Shown piece after piece: positions 22,546 to 33,528 of a stretch of 64,000 nt of DNA (within the stretch, counting starts at the first letter, position 1; each line of letters starts with the position of its first letter). Where the stretch lies: positions 7,392,732 through 7,456,731 of the forward strand of contig NW_022098043.1 of assembly GCF_002288925.2 (NCBI RefSeq), in the 5' to 3' direction. The notes beneath the pieces are model-generated. The model saw only the letters and a program-made list of their open reading frames with translations, searched no databases and was not told the DNA's origin. The DNA comes from Delphinapterus leucas. Taxonomy: Eukaryota; Chordata; Mammalia; Artiodactyla; Monodontidae. Position numbers and translations under genes: made by a program.

Positions 22546-23270
22546 AGATGGGAGGTGTTGAGCAGGGCTATGATTTGGATGAAAGGAGAGTGCTCTACCT
22601 TTCTGACTTTGCTCCCTATAAGCCTTCCGCATTGATTGCCTGGGGCCAGAATCTTATCAGGGACTTTTACATTATTTTGCCCAAGGTCTATCTGTTTCAA
22701 GAGAGATAATGCTCATAAAGTGCTTAGCAAAGACCAGACACACAGTAATCACCCGATGCTTGTAGCTATTAAGTTAGGAAATGAAACTAGCTCAGAAAAG
22801 AATAACAGTTAAGCAATGATCAGTCTGTTATCACCCTAGTATAAATGGGAAGCCAAATTCTTTCCTGGGAACAGGTTTCCCTTGGGATAAGGAAGTCTGA
22901 GATCTGGAACATAGAAGGAGAATCTGGGGAACTGCAGGACCACTTGGAATTTTTCCTGGAGCCAGTCACGTCTAGAGAAGAGCAGAAAAATCCAATCCCA
23001 GGTAAACAGGTGTTACAAATCCAAATGGTTTAGGATTCCAGAGTATGAAGTAGCTCCTGCCTTCCAGTCTGGAGATGGGGGATTATGCTTCCTTTTCTAC
23101 ACTAGGAGCTGTGAAACCCTCTCCAGAAAAATGCAGTTGTGGTATCACCCTCTTCCAGATGCTTTTTCCCAGAGGGAGCTTTTGGAGGTCCCAGGGACTG
23201 TCAAGAATTAAGCAACCACGATGTGTAGAGCTTTATGTGAATTGAAAAAAAAAAAAGGCAGTGTGAGGCA
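22546..23270. other. No gene seen
   Basis: Single-copy-looking sequence with MIR-like traces near 22700-22760 and an A12 run at 23246. No plausible coding region. Confidence 0.45.
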
Positions 23271-23500
23271 GTATAGCAGGAGGCAGAACCCAGCTCTAAT
23301 TTTGTCTCTGCCAACTACACTCTCCATGTGACCTTGGCAAAGTCTCTTGTCCGTTTCGAGCCTCAATTTTCTCAGCTTCTTCTGTGTGTGATGGTATTGA
23401 GCCTCCCTGTGCCTCAGTCTCTACATTTGTGAAATGATTACCACCTCTTTCACGGGACTGTGTGAGATAATGAACTGCTCAGTGCCTGGTTACAGTTATT
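23271..23500 (+). repeat. MIR fragments
   Basis: The texts ccagctctaattttgtctct to catgtgaccttggcaaagtc and tgcctcagtctctacatttg are MIR phrases, possibly two overlapping copies. Confidence 0.65.
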
Positions 23501-24499
23501 ACCTGGCTTGCTCCCTGATCTCTGCAATTCTTTTCCCCTCAATGCTCCTGTGCTTGGACAAGACCCCAACTGGGGGTGGAGTGTGTGGGCAGGGGGTGGG
23601 GGGGGTGTTGGCTGGTCCTGCTGGGGAGAAAAGGAGCTTATCACCAAGTGTTACGCCCGCATAGGACACCGGGAAGCCGACCACTGGCTGCTGGTCAAAA
23701 GGCGCTCCAGTCTCCGGGCAGGCCTTGGAAGAATCCGTCCACAGATCCCCAAGTTAAGGCTGCTGATTAGATAAGGAGGGTCGGATCAGGTCCCCAGGCA
23801 ACTTGGGAAGCGGCAAGGTTCATTCGGACGAATGAACCTGGATTTCAGATCCAGGTTTGTCCCTGTCCTTTCCTGGCTGGATGACCTTGGGCCGGTCACT
23901 TTTCCTCTCTCAGACTCAGCGTGCTCTGGAAATGGAGCTCCTCATCCCGCTCACCTCTCTGAGTGGACAAGGGCGAAATGTAGACACAACGGACGGGAAC
24001 TGCGTTAAGAGCCGGCGAGTGCTATTTGTTATGCTAATAGGTCCACCCGGCGGGCTCCTATCCAGCGGTTTCACTCCGGTTAAGCAGTTCCTCCCACCGT
24101 AACCGAGGTTTCTCGCCTCACTGCCTCCCGCCCCTACGGACAGGGCTCTGCGGACCGCAGACTCCAGGGCCGTTACCATTGTTCTTCGAGGCTGGGCGGC
24201 AGAGGAGGGATCTCGCACACCAGACCTCGCCTTTGGTCTCTCCTTCCGCCCCGCACCCCAGCCGCAGCGAGCCTGGAAGCCCCTCTAGCCGATCTTTCCC
24301 GAGGAAGCGAGTCAGCCCCGGAGAACTGCCGAACGGCGGCCGAAGGCGCCCCCGAGTGTTTCCGAAGAACCCCGACCTCTCGCAGTCTCCGGAAAGAGCC
24401 GAAGGAGCTTCTCACCCTCGGCCTCCCGAACTACTCCGAAAAGGCCCGAAGTTTTCCGAGCGGCCGTCCTGCCGGACTGCTGGAGGCGGCCGCAGCGCC

Positions 24500-24526
24500 A
24501 TGTTGGATGCTCTGCTCGTTGAGTGA
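24500..24526 (+). CDS. Upstream ORF 1 (8 codons)
   Basis: ATG in good context (G at -3) encodes MLDALLVE and then stops. If it lies in the 5' UTR it would reduce initiation at the downstream ATG. The ATG lies inside a YY1-like element. Real translation depends on where transcription starts, which is unknown. Confidence 0.35.
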   Translation: MLDALLVE

Positions 24527-24616
24527 AGAAAATCCGCCGGCATCGCCTGAGCCCCGCTACCGAGAAGGGCGCCGCTTCCCCCGGGGAGGGGGATAAAGAC
24601 CCCCTGCCGCCGGCCC

Positions 24617-24634
24617 ATGAGGATATTGCCGTGA
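24617..24634 (+). CDS. Upstream ORF 2 (5 codons)
   Basis: ATG followed by four codons encodes MRILP and then TGA. It is the second short uORF before the main candidate ATG. It is small enough to be chance. Confidence 0.25.
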   Translation: MRILP

Positions 24635-24746
24635 AAGGTCCGGTCTCTCCGCCTCCTGCCCCCGCCGGGTCCGGCCCCCCCCCCTGGGGTCGCGTTGTCA
24701 CGGAGACCGGCAGCCGGTGGTGCTGGCCCGCGGGGCGGCTGCTGCT

Positions 24747-24748
<2 letters not shown>

Positions 24749-24787
<39 letters not shown>
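24749..24787 (+). repeat. (CGG)13 trinucleotide repeat, probable 5' UTR
   Basis: Thirteen uninterrupted CGG units in the predicted leader, about 170 bp before the candidate start codon. CGG repeats in 5' UTRs are often length-polymorphic and form stable RNA structure. Confidence 0.95.
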
Positions 24788-24958
24788 GCGTGTGTGACCG
24801 GCCCCGGCTCCCTCCTCCTCCTCCTCCCAGCCTCCCCCCGGCCCCCCGCTCCCGCCGCCTCCCCGGGTCTGCCCCCATCCCGCCCCCCCGCTGCCCCCGG
24901 CCCCTGCACCCCGGCGCGCCCGGTCCCGCTCTGGGGGGGTTGGTGGCTTCGCTTTGCC

Positions 24959-25033
24959 ATGAGTTTACCGCAGAAACCGGCTCTGAAATCAGGCTCAGCG
25001 GCTGCAGCAGGAACCGGACCCGGCACAGGAGCA

Positions 25034-25072
<39 letters not shown>

Positions 25073-25096
25073 GCAGCAGCGGTACCGCCTCCTCAC

Positions 25097-25131
<35 letters not shown>

Positions 25132-25486
25132 AGCGGCGGCAGCGGCCCCTCCTCACCCGAACATCAGGGCCCTCCAGACCCAGGCGCCCCAACAGTATCC
25201 TTTTCACCTTCCTGCCGGCCCTTCGGCTCTCTTCGCTGCAGACCAGGGGGGCTGTGGCCCCTCCGGGGACTCTCCTGCCGGCAGCTACTGCCCACAGGGA
25301 AGGGGCTGCTCCTCCAGGCCACGCACCCGGCTTGGCCGGAGCTTTTGGGGTGCCCCGGCAGCAGCACTACGGGGCACCCCGGGACCCTCTGCACTACTGC
25401 GAAAAGTAGCTCCATCGGCCTTGCTTCTGCAGCCCTTCCCTTTTGGAGCTGGGGGACCCTTCCCCCCCTCGCCTCTCCTCCCCTAA
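24959..25486 (+). CDS. First coding exon, alanine-rich N-terminus (gene not identified)
   Basis: The ATG at 24959 has G at -3. The ORF opens MSLPQKPALKSGSAAAAG, then has 17 alanines, VPPPHP, 16 alanines, PPHPNIRALQTQAPQQ, and runs to TAA at 25484-25486 (175 codons). A low-complexity Ala/Pro N-terminus is common in RNA-binding and transcription-related proteins, but I do not recognise this one. The reading frame is open upstream as well. The part after about codon 79 (from 25195) looks less protein-like and may be intronic: a weak donor (ACA|GTATCC) sits at 25194/25195 and another (AAA|GTAGCT) at 25405/25406. If the first strong donor at 25703 is used instead, this ORF ends inside exon 1. The end coordinate is therefore the ORF end, not an established exon boundary. 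Overlapping ORFs in other frames give polyglycine and polyarginine and are taken as shadows. Confidence 0.55.
25031..25081 (+). repeat. GCG/GCA repeat coding Ala17
   Basis: (CGG)11 at 25035-25067 followed by (CAG)4. In the candidate reading frame it gives 17 alanines (25031-25081). Confidence 0.9.
25100..25147 (+). repeat. GCG repeat coding Ala16
   Basis: A second GCG-rich run encodes 16 alanines in the same frame. Both runs are followed by proline-histidine text (VPPPHP; PPHP). Confidence 0.9.
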
Positions 25487-25647
25487 ACACTACCCCCCCC
25501 CTTTATTAGGCCGAATTTGCTGGTGCCTGTGACCAGCCCTGCAGGGAAGGCTTTTCTCTGTTGTGAGGACTACACCCTCCTCATCTCCCTTCAGCTCCCC
25601 CTGCAGCGGGGCATGGTGGGCTTCTCTAATTATTATTATTAATACAT

Positions 25648-25653
25648 AATAAA
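25648..25653 (+). terminator. AATAAA hexamer just before the splice donor
   Basis: A canonical polyadenylation hexamer, with GT-rich sequence about 100-150 bp later (gttgtggtttgtggtgg). It may allow premature polyadenylation of promoter-proximal transcripts. Single hexamers are common by chance. Confidence 0.3.
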
Positions 25654-25701
25654 CTCTATTGGTAAATTTCCTGTATGAAACTAAACTCAGCTCGTTCCTG
25701 A

Positions 25702-25708
25702 GGTAAGT
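25702..25708 (+). other. Near-consensus 5' splice site
   Basis: The sequence ctgag|gtaagt matches the U1-complementary donor consensus at every intronic position. Exon would end at 25702. An acceptor-like ctcatctcccttcag (25580-25594) also makes a 108-nt internal exon (25595-25702) possible. Confidence 0.55.
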
Positions 25709-25709
25709 T

Positions 25710-28060
25710 GGATTTTAAATCTACGGTGAAATTTTGCAGAAAGCACTCCCTCTGGGTAGTGTTTTTTAGCGATTGGGGGAGTTGTGGTTTGTGGTGGAAC
25801 GCGATCTAGGGAGGAAATGTTAAACCGGACGCTTCCCTGCGTTTGACCTTTTTAAAGGAAGAGGAAATTAACAGACATTACCCATCACCCCCAAAAGTCT
25901 CACTTCTTGGAAGGCTTGTGTTATGCTGAATATTTTTAAAGGGCTTTCAGTTACTCTTCATAGGCCTGATGTCCAGAGGGTACCAGGGACCCTGAAGGAG
26001 AGTCTAGTATTGAATGTGTCTTAATTTCATGTTATTTGCTTGATTGTAGAATTTTTGGACAGCTTTGATTAAAAAGACTTGGTGACGAGGTATTTTAGTT
26101 AAAAACCAGCCGGTGAAGGTAAAACATTGAGTTCATGAATTTCACGGAGACTTAGAAAGGCATTATTAGCTACCTTAGAATAACATTTCATCGTCCATCC
26201 CTCCCCCCAATCCGTTGTATTTCTGTAAATCAATAAATAATCATTGGATGTTAGATGTGTTTTTGTATTTGTGTCATCGTGTGTTTGACTTTTAGAGAGA
26301 GTAGGGTATTTGAGCAAGTGAGAAGCTAACTGCTGTGAGGTCCACAGATTATTTCACAGTCTGTAGTTTGATTCTTGTCTGTGTCCATTGCTTTGAGAAG
26401 GGGAAGGTATCTCCCTTCTAGAGTCATTCCAGGTCATCGTTTTGGTTTCTGTCAAGTGCCATTTTCTCTGTTCTTTGAATATTGTTAGTCCACATTTTTT
26501 CAATCCAAGCAGTGGTGGCGCAGAGTAAGATAAATTCCATTCCAGTGTCATGTGTGTACTGATTTCATAAGGTTGAACTGCAAGATTCTGTTCAATTAAG
26601 AATTGTTCACCAATGAGAATGGTTAGGGATTCCTAAGTGTTTGTTGCTCCTCGAAAACCTGGTTAGTTTTGATCAGTATCCCTAGTTGCTTTACTCTGGG
26701 GGAAGAAGTTTGGCTGATATGCCTACTTCAAGGTGGAATTCACTGCTGGATCTCTTAAACATATCTTGACTTAATGCTTTGTGAGTTTAAATTCCTTTTT
26801 AATTTCAGTTTTTTTTTTTTCTGGTCTTGATTGCCCATATTTGGTTAGGGCTCTAAGTTTCTATACTGCGCCACCAAGTAAATTATTCCTTACCTGCATC
26901 TTGGAGCTGTTTTGGAAATTAAATGAAAGGAGGTCCATAGTTATGTGTTCTTGACTACAGAATGATAAGTAAGGACTTGAGTACTGAATATGACAGTGCT
27001 TGGTGAATTTGGTGGTGTTAGTTGGACACAAAGAGCTGTGACTTGAGTGTTTCAAGTGTACTTTTTCTCAGCGCATTTCACAAAGGAAGGACTTATAAAA
27101 GTAGTGAGTTGGTTGCAACATAAAAGTAGTTACTACTACTGCAACAGTTGTTAAAGGGGATTTAAGATGTAATTTCTAGTGGAAATAACTTTTATACCTG
27201 TACGTAGTAATATAGGATACTTGGTTTTATGTGGCTTTAAGTTTTTACTTTGCCTCATGTCATCGAAGTAAGATTAAATTTTCTTCTTGATGTATTTCAC
27301 AATTCTATTATCTTCTCTTTGCTTTACACATTGAAAGGTTACAAACTGCTAAAATCTAAAAGCTTGTATAGTAAATGAAGTGTAGATTACAGATTTCATT
27401 AGAACATACCAATGGTGAAATGTTATCAATGGTAATGGAGAATTGGTTAAAAATGGATTGAAATAGAGCAATTCTGCTTTTGTACACTGAGTGTGACTGA
27501 GTGTGGGAATTTGTATTTGTTTGATGAAACCACTTTCCAAACCACAAACCATTGTATATAAGTTGATACACATTGAAGCATTGAGACTGGAGTGCAAATT
27601 TGGAGTTGCTCTTTCTATGGCTTGATTAACTCTCCAGTTCCTCAAAATATACGGGTGCAGTTGTGTTTGAATTAATTTAATAAGTTCAGATAGTATTTTA
27701 AATTTGTAAAAATATTAGAGATTCATGTAACAAGATGTCCTTCATTTGTACTTAGGGTTCAAGTGACAAATCAGAAATGATAGTGAATTTGAATTTAAAC
27801 GGAACCTGCTTAAGTAAGCATTGGTATGGCGTGGCAGGCTCATAAGGCCATTTCATGGAAAGACGCCTTTGACTGCTGAGAGGCAAGGGATGGGGCATGG
27901 CAGAGGGTGGGGATGAAAGAAGAAGATAAACCCTGATATAAAAAGTGCTAATGGCAAGGGAGAAATATGCTTAGAGTTTTATAACATAATCCAGTATGAA
28001 TAGTTTATGAAATTGGCACTTTAGGATACTTGCCTTGAGATTTGCTCACCTCAGCTTCCC
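25710..28060. other. No gene; CHR-SINE-free flank of the promoter
   Basis: AT-rich, single-copy-looking sequence. ORFs are short and lack signatures. Confidence 0.5.
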
Positions 28061-28082
28061 AGTATGAGGTTCCAAGAATCTC

Positions 28083-28205
28083 AGTAGTGATTCTTAACCT
28101 TTTCTGGGTAACAAACAACTTTGACATTTTGATGAAAGCTTGTAGATCCTCTCCACAGAAAATTGTACATGCATAGAAAATCTTGCTTACATTTTCAGGG
28201 AGTTC
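28083..28205. repeat. Possible hAT (MER-type) DNA-transposon fragment
   Basis: The text gtgattcttaaccttttctg to gatgaaagcttgtagatcct resembles old hAT-derived MER elements. Family not resolved. Confidence 0.4.
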
Positions 28206-28689
28206 TTGGGTCCCCATTAAAAGCCTAATTCTTTAGATGGAAATTGCTCACCCTTGAGATAAAGATAAATGAGTTTGAATTCAGGTCCCCAAGTAGTTCT
28301 GACTTAAACAGAACAATTTTGCAGTCTGTTATGAATACACAGTGTTCTATTTATATGGAAAGACTTCAGGGTGTAATTTCTCTCAGGGCTGCTGACACTT
28401 CTGGGGAGTCTAGTTACTGTTTGGGGGGAGTTGGTTTGGTTAAGAAATCAGAGCAGTGGGTTCTTTAAAGGAACTAAATTTGGTAAAGGCCTGTGGTGAC
28501 CCAAAAATGACTTGTGTCCTCAGCTATTTTGTCTTAGATATGACATATATTAAAAGCAAATATTCCCCTTTTTTTTTTGGTATTACAGTTTTCCTTTTTT
28601 TGAGCTCTGTGTTGATTCTCAGTTTTGTAGGCTGAAGCTAATATTTGCTTTCTTCTTTTTTGCCTCTACCAAAGCTAAATCTGAATAAT

Positions 28690-28915
28690 AACAATAGTGT
28701 TCATTTATTGAGTGCCTACTATTCTAGGAGCCATACATACATGATTTTATTTAATTCTCACAAGGACTGTAATAAGTCTGTATATATTCCTCATCTGTAA
28801 AATACTGTCTGTATTTTACAGATGAGGAAACTAAAGTTCAGAGAAGTTAAGTAACATTCCCACAGTTGTCTCTCTAGTAAGTAGTGGACTGCAGTTCAGA
28901 CCGTGGCTCCAAAGC
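28690..28915 (+). repeat. MIR/L2-class fragment
   Basis: The text ttcatttattgagtgcctac to ttttacagatgaggaaact to cacagttgtctctctagtaa is typical. Confidence 0.75.
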
Positions 28916-29640
28916 TTATGAATGTCCTTTGTAGTATGCTGTGCTACTTCTTACCAAGTCTGCATGTGGAAGTGGAAGGAAGGATACCCTCCCGTATTTG
29001 ATAGCTAGGGGAAGTCTGTATAAAGTAAAGGAGCTCTTTGGAGTAATCTAGAATGCACTGATGCTGCACCTTGTTTTAATTAGCTCATAGCCACACACTG
29101 CTAGACAAGTAGGTTATCTTTACCTCATTGAGTCTTAAAGCATAGGAATAGGCCTGCCACATTTGATTCAGTGCATGTTTCTGCTTGTTCAGATGTTAGC
29201 AAGGCCTCCAGCAAAATTCCTTTATAACTAGCAACTAGAACTCGGTAGCTGACGCAGTGGCCAGCAGTCTGTTTACTCCTAAGCCCCACCATCAACAAAG
29301 ATGGATCTGTGCTTTGGGAGAGCAGATCCTCATCATCCTCTTCTAGCAAGGGAGAGAGGGAGACCAATGCAAGATGGAGATAAAGAAGGAAGAAAGTTAG
29401 ATGCCTGAGGCACATCAGCTCACATCAGTCACATCCTGCTGCTACTCCCTGTCCTAGGCTTGTGGGTATTTTCTGTCAAACTGAGAATTTAAATTACCTA
29501 AGGACTGATATGGTGCTTTTCCACATTGGGGTTTCTGATAAGATTTTTACAAAACGTCTGCTAAAAAATGTTTGAAACCCATGTTTTAAATCATAATAGG
29601 GTTGCTATTTGTATTGGAGCTTTAATCTAAGTGGCAAGTT
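28916..29640. other. No gene seen
   Basis: Single-copy-looking. The 96-codon minus ORF (29125-29415) has no family signature that I recognise. Confidence 0.45.
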
Positions 29641-29644
29641 TTAA

Positions 29645-29870
29645 AATTGTTCATTTATCCAGCACCTACTGTGTGCCATACTCAGTGCTAGGTCTGGGGT
29701 TGAAATCTTTGCCCTCAAAGAACTTGGTCCAGACAGGTAAACGGACAGAATACCATGAGGCAAGTACAATAACTCTGCTATAAGAGCCTAGCCTGGGGGA
29801 AGGAGGAATTAGGGCTTCCTAGAAGAAATCTGAGCTAAATTAGAAGGATGAGTAAGAATTACCCAAGGTT
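29645..29870. repeat. L2-class / ancient repeat fragment
   Basis: The text catttatccagcacctactg to actcagtgctaggtctgg is followed by phrases of the ancient element (gggcttcctagaagaaatct). Confidence 0.55.
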
Positions 29871-30296
29871 TACCCAGAGCTTTCACCTTCTGCCTGCTGA
29901 CTTTTCACAATTCCTTTGCTGTTGCTGCTGCATAGAAATTTAGTACTAAATGGCTTTCAGGCATGTTTCAGGTTTTTAGCAGGAGCAGAGAAGCTAGAAG
30001 GAGGTACCAGAGAACATGGTAATCAAAACACAATTGCTGTAGATTCAAAATATCTTCTGCATCATAATATGAGGAATCAGAGTATGAGAAGATACGTAAC
30101 AGATCTGATCTCTGTGGTTGGTCCTTTCCTGGTCTGCTTCACACTCATCCCATAATACCCCCCTGCCCTTCTGGTATTAGACTTTGGCCGGAAAGCAGTA
30201 CCTGCTGGCCTTAAAATATAGATTTTACTTGGTGTATTGAGAAGTCCACCTGATTTGGAGTAAAAAAAAAAATCTGGATTCAAGTTTGGCTTTTCC

Positions 30297-30509
30297 TTTT
30301 TTTTTTTTTTTTTTTTTGCGGTATGCGGGCCTCTCACTGTTGTGGCCTCTCCCATTGTGGAGCACAGGCTCCGGACGTGCAGGCTCAACGGCCATGGCTC
30401 ACGGGCCCAGCCGCTGCGTGGCATGTGGGATCTTCCCGGACCGGGGCACGAACCCGTGTCCCCTGCATCGGCAGGCGGACTCTCAACCACTGCGCCACCA
30501 GGGAAGCCC
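30297..30509 (-). repeat. CHR-type SINE (~215 bp), minus strand
   Basis: Poly(T) is followed by gcggtatgcgggcctctcac, ending at gccaccagggaagccc. An exact 10-bp target duplication, tggcttttcc, lies at 30287-30296 and 30510-30519. Confidence 0.96.
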
Positions 30510-30519
30510 TGGCTTTTCC

Positions 30520-31415
30520 ATTTTAATGTGTTATCTTGGACTAGTCACATAACTACTTTGGGCATCAGTTTCCCCTTCTCTAAAACGAAGGGGTAAGACT
30601 AGTTTATAGTTTACAGAGTGATACTCTTGAATTGTAATGGCTTTTAACTCTGAAGATTATGGTTTGAGGTTTTTTTCTTGCAAGTAGGCGGGAAGGATTT
30701 ATAGAGACCTATTAATGGTTTCTTAGTTTGTCTGATGGTCAGTGACACGTTTCTGTGGTGACTTACTGATACTAGAGGCATTCTGACGTGGATCATAGGG
30801 AAGGCAGCTTGCTCATATGAGAAGAAACCTCTGGTTTTTGTTTTATTAATGTTAGATTTAGCCAAACAGACTGAAATACTTCTGTGACTTTAGTAGTGAA
30901 GACTATGTGGTCTGTGGTGGGATGGCTTGAGGCTGTAAAATAAGGTTGCCACCATGGTCAGATGCTGCCTTGCTCTGGGTGATGATCCAGTTAGTTCATT
31001 TATGAGGTATGAGGGGAAGCAAGTTCTGAAGTAAACTCCTGTGATGAGAAAATCTATTTTTACTTTAGGAATAATACTTCGAGCTAATATAATACGAAAT
31101 GAAGTATTTCCTGATTATTAGGTAGGCGCCTGACTTCAAGTAATGTGTAAACTGCAGGTGAGATTTACATGGATAAAATATTGCAGGATCCCAAGATACT
31201 TCTGAATTCTCAATTGGTTCCTAGTTCTTTGGCTTGCTGCCAGCCAGAAGTTTTTCACTCTCCTGTACTCTTAACTGAAATTTGAGATAGTTTGAACTAT
31301 TTAAAGTACATTTGAAATTTGTCAGTTTTTATGATCTTTATTAACTAGTAGTTGTTTTGTACTTTTTTGAGCCCTGTGTGTGTGTTTCCTGACTCTTCTG
31401 AGACATTAAATTTTA
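30520..31415. other. No gene seen
   Basis: AT-rich single-copy-looking sequence without a convincing ORF. Confidence 0.45.
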
Positions 31416-31417
31416 TC

Positions 31418-31545
31418 TGTAGAGAATGTAAACTCCATAAAGGCAGAGATTTTTGTCGCTTTTGTTCACTATTGAATTGCTAGCACCTATAACAGTGCTT
31501 GGCAGGTAGTAGGAAGTCTATAAGTATTTGTTGAATGAAATGTTG
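31418..31545 (+). repeat. L2 3' end
   Basis: The text agagaatgtaaactccataa to cagtgcttggcaggtagtag to gtatttgttgaatgaa is the classic L2 3' terminus. Confidence 0.75.
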
Positions 31546-31559
31546 ATTAAGTTAGAGTC

Positions 31560-31594
31560 GAGGAATCAGTTTTTTTTTTTTGAGGAATCAGTTT
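31560..31594 (-). mobile_element. Possible tail-only retroinsertion (direct repeat around T-run)
   Basis: The sequence gaggaatcagttt occurs at 31560-31572 and again at 31582-31594, with only thymidines between. This is what remains if L1-type priming copies just a poly(A) tail, minus strand. Slippage or local duplication could give the same picture. Confidence 0.45.
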
Positions 31595-31849
31595 AAGATA
31601 AGTTTTGGTGTAATAGAGATGGCATCACAACACACTTTTCGCACTCAAAGCTGCCCTAAATTGTTTGCACTGATGTGTAATTGAATTGAAAATAGTTTCA
31701 TAATTTCCTTTGAGATGGCATAAGCATTGACCCAGTTTACATAGCCATCTAAAATGGCTGGGTTACATTTGAAGTATAGATACCGAGGATTAGAATTTGT
31801 ATAAAGGCCAAGGAGAAAAAACATTTATAGTCAAATGTAACTATTAACA

Positions 31850-32400
31850 TTTTTGTTTTATAATTATGAGTAACACATCATCAATTCAGAAAATTTTTAA
31901 ATATGGAAAAGTAGAAAGTCAGTCATAATCTTAACACATAGAGATAACCACTGTTTAACATTTTGGTTTATTTCTTGTCCTTTTTTCTATGGACTTTAAT
32001 TTTAATGGACTTAAAATCTGCCCTTTTTTGTAACATAACTTAAGGTTAAATTACATACAGTTTTGTATCTTGCTTATTTTGTTACTGAACTATCTGCCAG
32101 CAGAAACTACTTTTTGAATAGTTTTATTCTTCATCAATTTGGAATGAACTATTTTTGTTTCTTTGGAAAGGTCTTCTTTCACCTTTGGCTTGTAGCTCAG
32201 AAGTTATCACTGCACATTAGAAAGAGAAGGGCTGAAACCTTTATCGAGAAGTCAGACATTTTTGACTTGTTGTGCCTATAATGTTTTGCATTATTTATGA
32301 CATTAAAACTTGATCTAACTTCACAGATTTTCCCCCCTACAGTTACGTACATTTAAAAAATTATTCCTTTGAATCCATCTTCATCCATATATTCAATCAT
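31850..32400. repeat. Possible old L1-derived sequence
   Basis: The text acatagagataaccactgtttaacattttgg is a phrase common in old mammalian LINE/LTR 3' regions. Fragmentary and not assigned. No ORF of interest. Confidence 0.35.
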
Positions 32401-32990
32401 ACTTAAAAAAGACGTGGCCAGGGTGGTATTTGCTAGTTATGAATTGTATGCATGTGTTATATTGCCTTGATTCCTTTAATTGGTTTTCAACAAACGTTGG
32501 TATTATATGGAGTGATTGAGGAGGGAGGAAAAGACCATATGTGGTCTCATGTGGAGTTAGGGAAATAAGATTGAAGCATGGGAACAAACAGAATTTTGGA
32601 ATAACAAGGGGGAAAACTAGGTGGCAGTAGAAATAAGTACAGCCAGTTTTGAGGCAGAATACAGTATTTTTACATTGAGAATGGAAAGGACTGAACCTTA
32701 AAGATAGAATGGAGGAATGTAAGAAGGAAAGGGTGACTCCTGACTCTTTCTAGACCCTAGAAAATAGCGTATAAAAAACAGAATTTGAGCTGAAAGATGA
32801 ATTTTTAAAAAATTAAAAAGAAGAGTTTAAGACTGTAGTCAGGGTTTGGTTTGGCAGAGAGGAATGAATTGTGGTGAGTGGGTGATCAGCATGAACAAAG
32901 ATTTGGGCCTGAAATAATGGATCTGGATTCTAGAGGACTTTGAATGAATAAGAGAAGAGGTTAGACCTCACTTGTGTAAAACCATTGCTC
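32400..32990. other. No gene seen
   Basis: AT-rich sequence, with traces of the ancient element near 32860-32960 (gggcctgaaataatggatct). Confidence 0.4.
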
Positions 32991-33161
32991 TTTTTTTTTG
33001 GACAGCTTTATTGAGATATAATTTGCACACCATACAAGCCACCCATTTACAGTGTACAGTTCAGTGGTTTTGAGTATATTCACAGAATACTGCAACCATC
33101 ACCCTAGTAAATTTTAGAATATTTTCATCACTCCCAAAAGAAACCCATTAGACTCACCAGT

Positions 33162-33178
33162 CCCCCCCCCCCCCCCCC
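33162..33178. repeat. (C)17 homopolymer
   Basis: Seventeen C residues within the old L1. On the minus strand it is a G-run. Confidence 0.95.
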
Positions 33179-33334
33179 GCTAGTTCCCTAGGCAAGTACT
33201 AATCTACTTTCAGCCTATAGAGATTTGCCTATTCTGGACATTTCGTATAGGAATAATACAATATATGGTCTTTTGTGAGTGGTTTCTCTCACTTTGCATA
33301 ATTTTTTTGTGGTTCATCTATGTTGTAGCGTGTT

Positions 33335-33528
33335 GTGCGGTACGCGGGCCTCTCACTGCCGTGGCCTCTCCCGTTGCGGAGCACAGGCTCCAGACGCGCA
33401 GGCTCAGCGGCCATGGCTCACAGGCCCAGCCGCTCCGCGGCATGTGGGATCTTCCTGGACCGGGGCACAAACCCACATCCCCTGCATCGGCAGGTGGACT
33501 CTCAACCACTGTGCCACCAGGGAAGCCC
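33335..33528 (-). repeat. CHR-type SINE without a poly(A) tail, minus strand
   Basis: An exact 11-bp target duplication, tgtagcgtgtt, lies at 33324-33334 and 33529-33539. The SINE begins directly with gtgcggtacgcgggcctctc, so the T-run seen in nearly all sister copies is absent. The head (gccaccagggaagccc) is complete. Confidence 0.95.

Larger units (their letters stand above)
24090..25520 (+). promoter_or_regulatory. CpG-island promoter region
   Basis: About 1.4 kb of very GC-rich, CpG-dense DNA stands out from AT-rich surroundings. No TATA box is seen in a sensible place. GC-box-like stretches (cccgcccc near 24128) and a YY1-like gcgccatgttgg (about 24496-24507) are visible. The plus-strand uORFs, polyalanine ORF and downstream splice donor favour a plus-strand gene. 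Transcription start, gene name and whether the promoter is bidirectional cannot be settled from the sequence. Confidence 0.88.

Noticed and set aside
24412..25026. Minus-strand arginine-rich ORF across the CpG island
   Set aside because: It is the complement of the GCG tracts. The codon pattern and composition are explained by the repeats, and there is no independent sign of a minus-strand gene.
24523..25509. 328-codon plus-strand ORF with polyglycine
   Set aside because: It begins without a proper ATG in context (GTG) and overlaps the better-supported alanine-frame ORF; repeat-driven.
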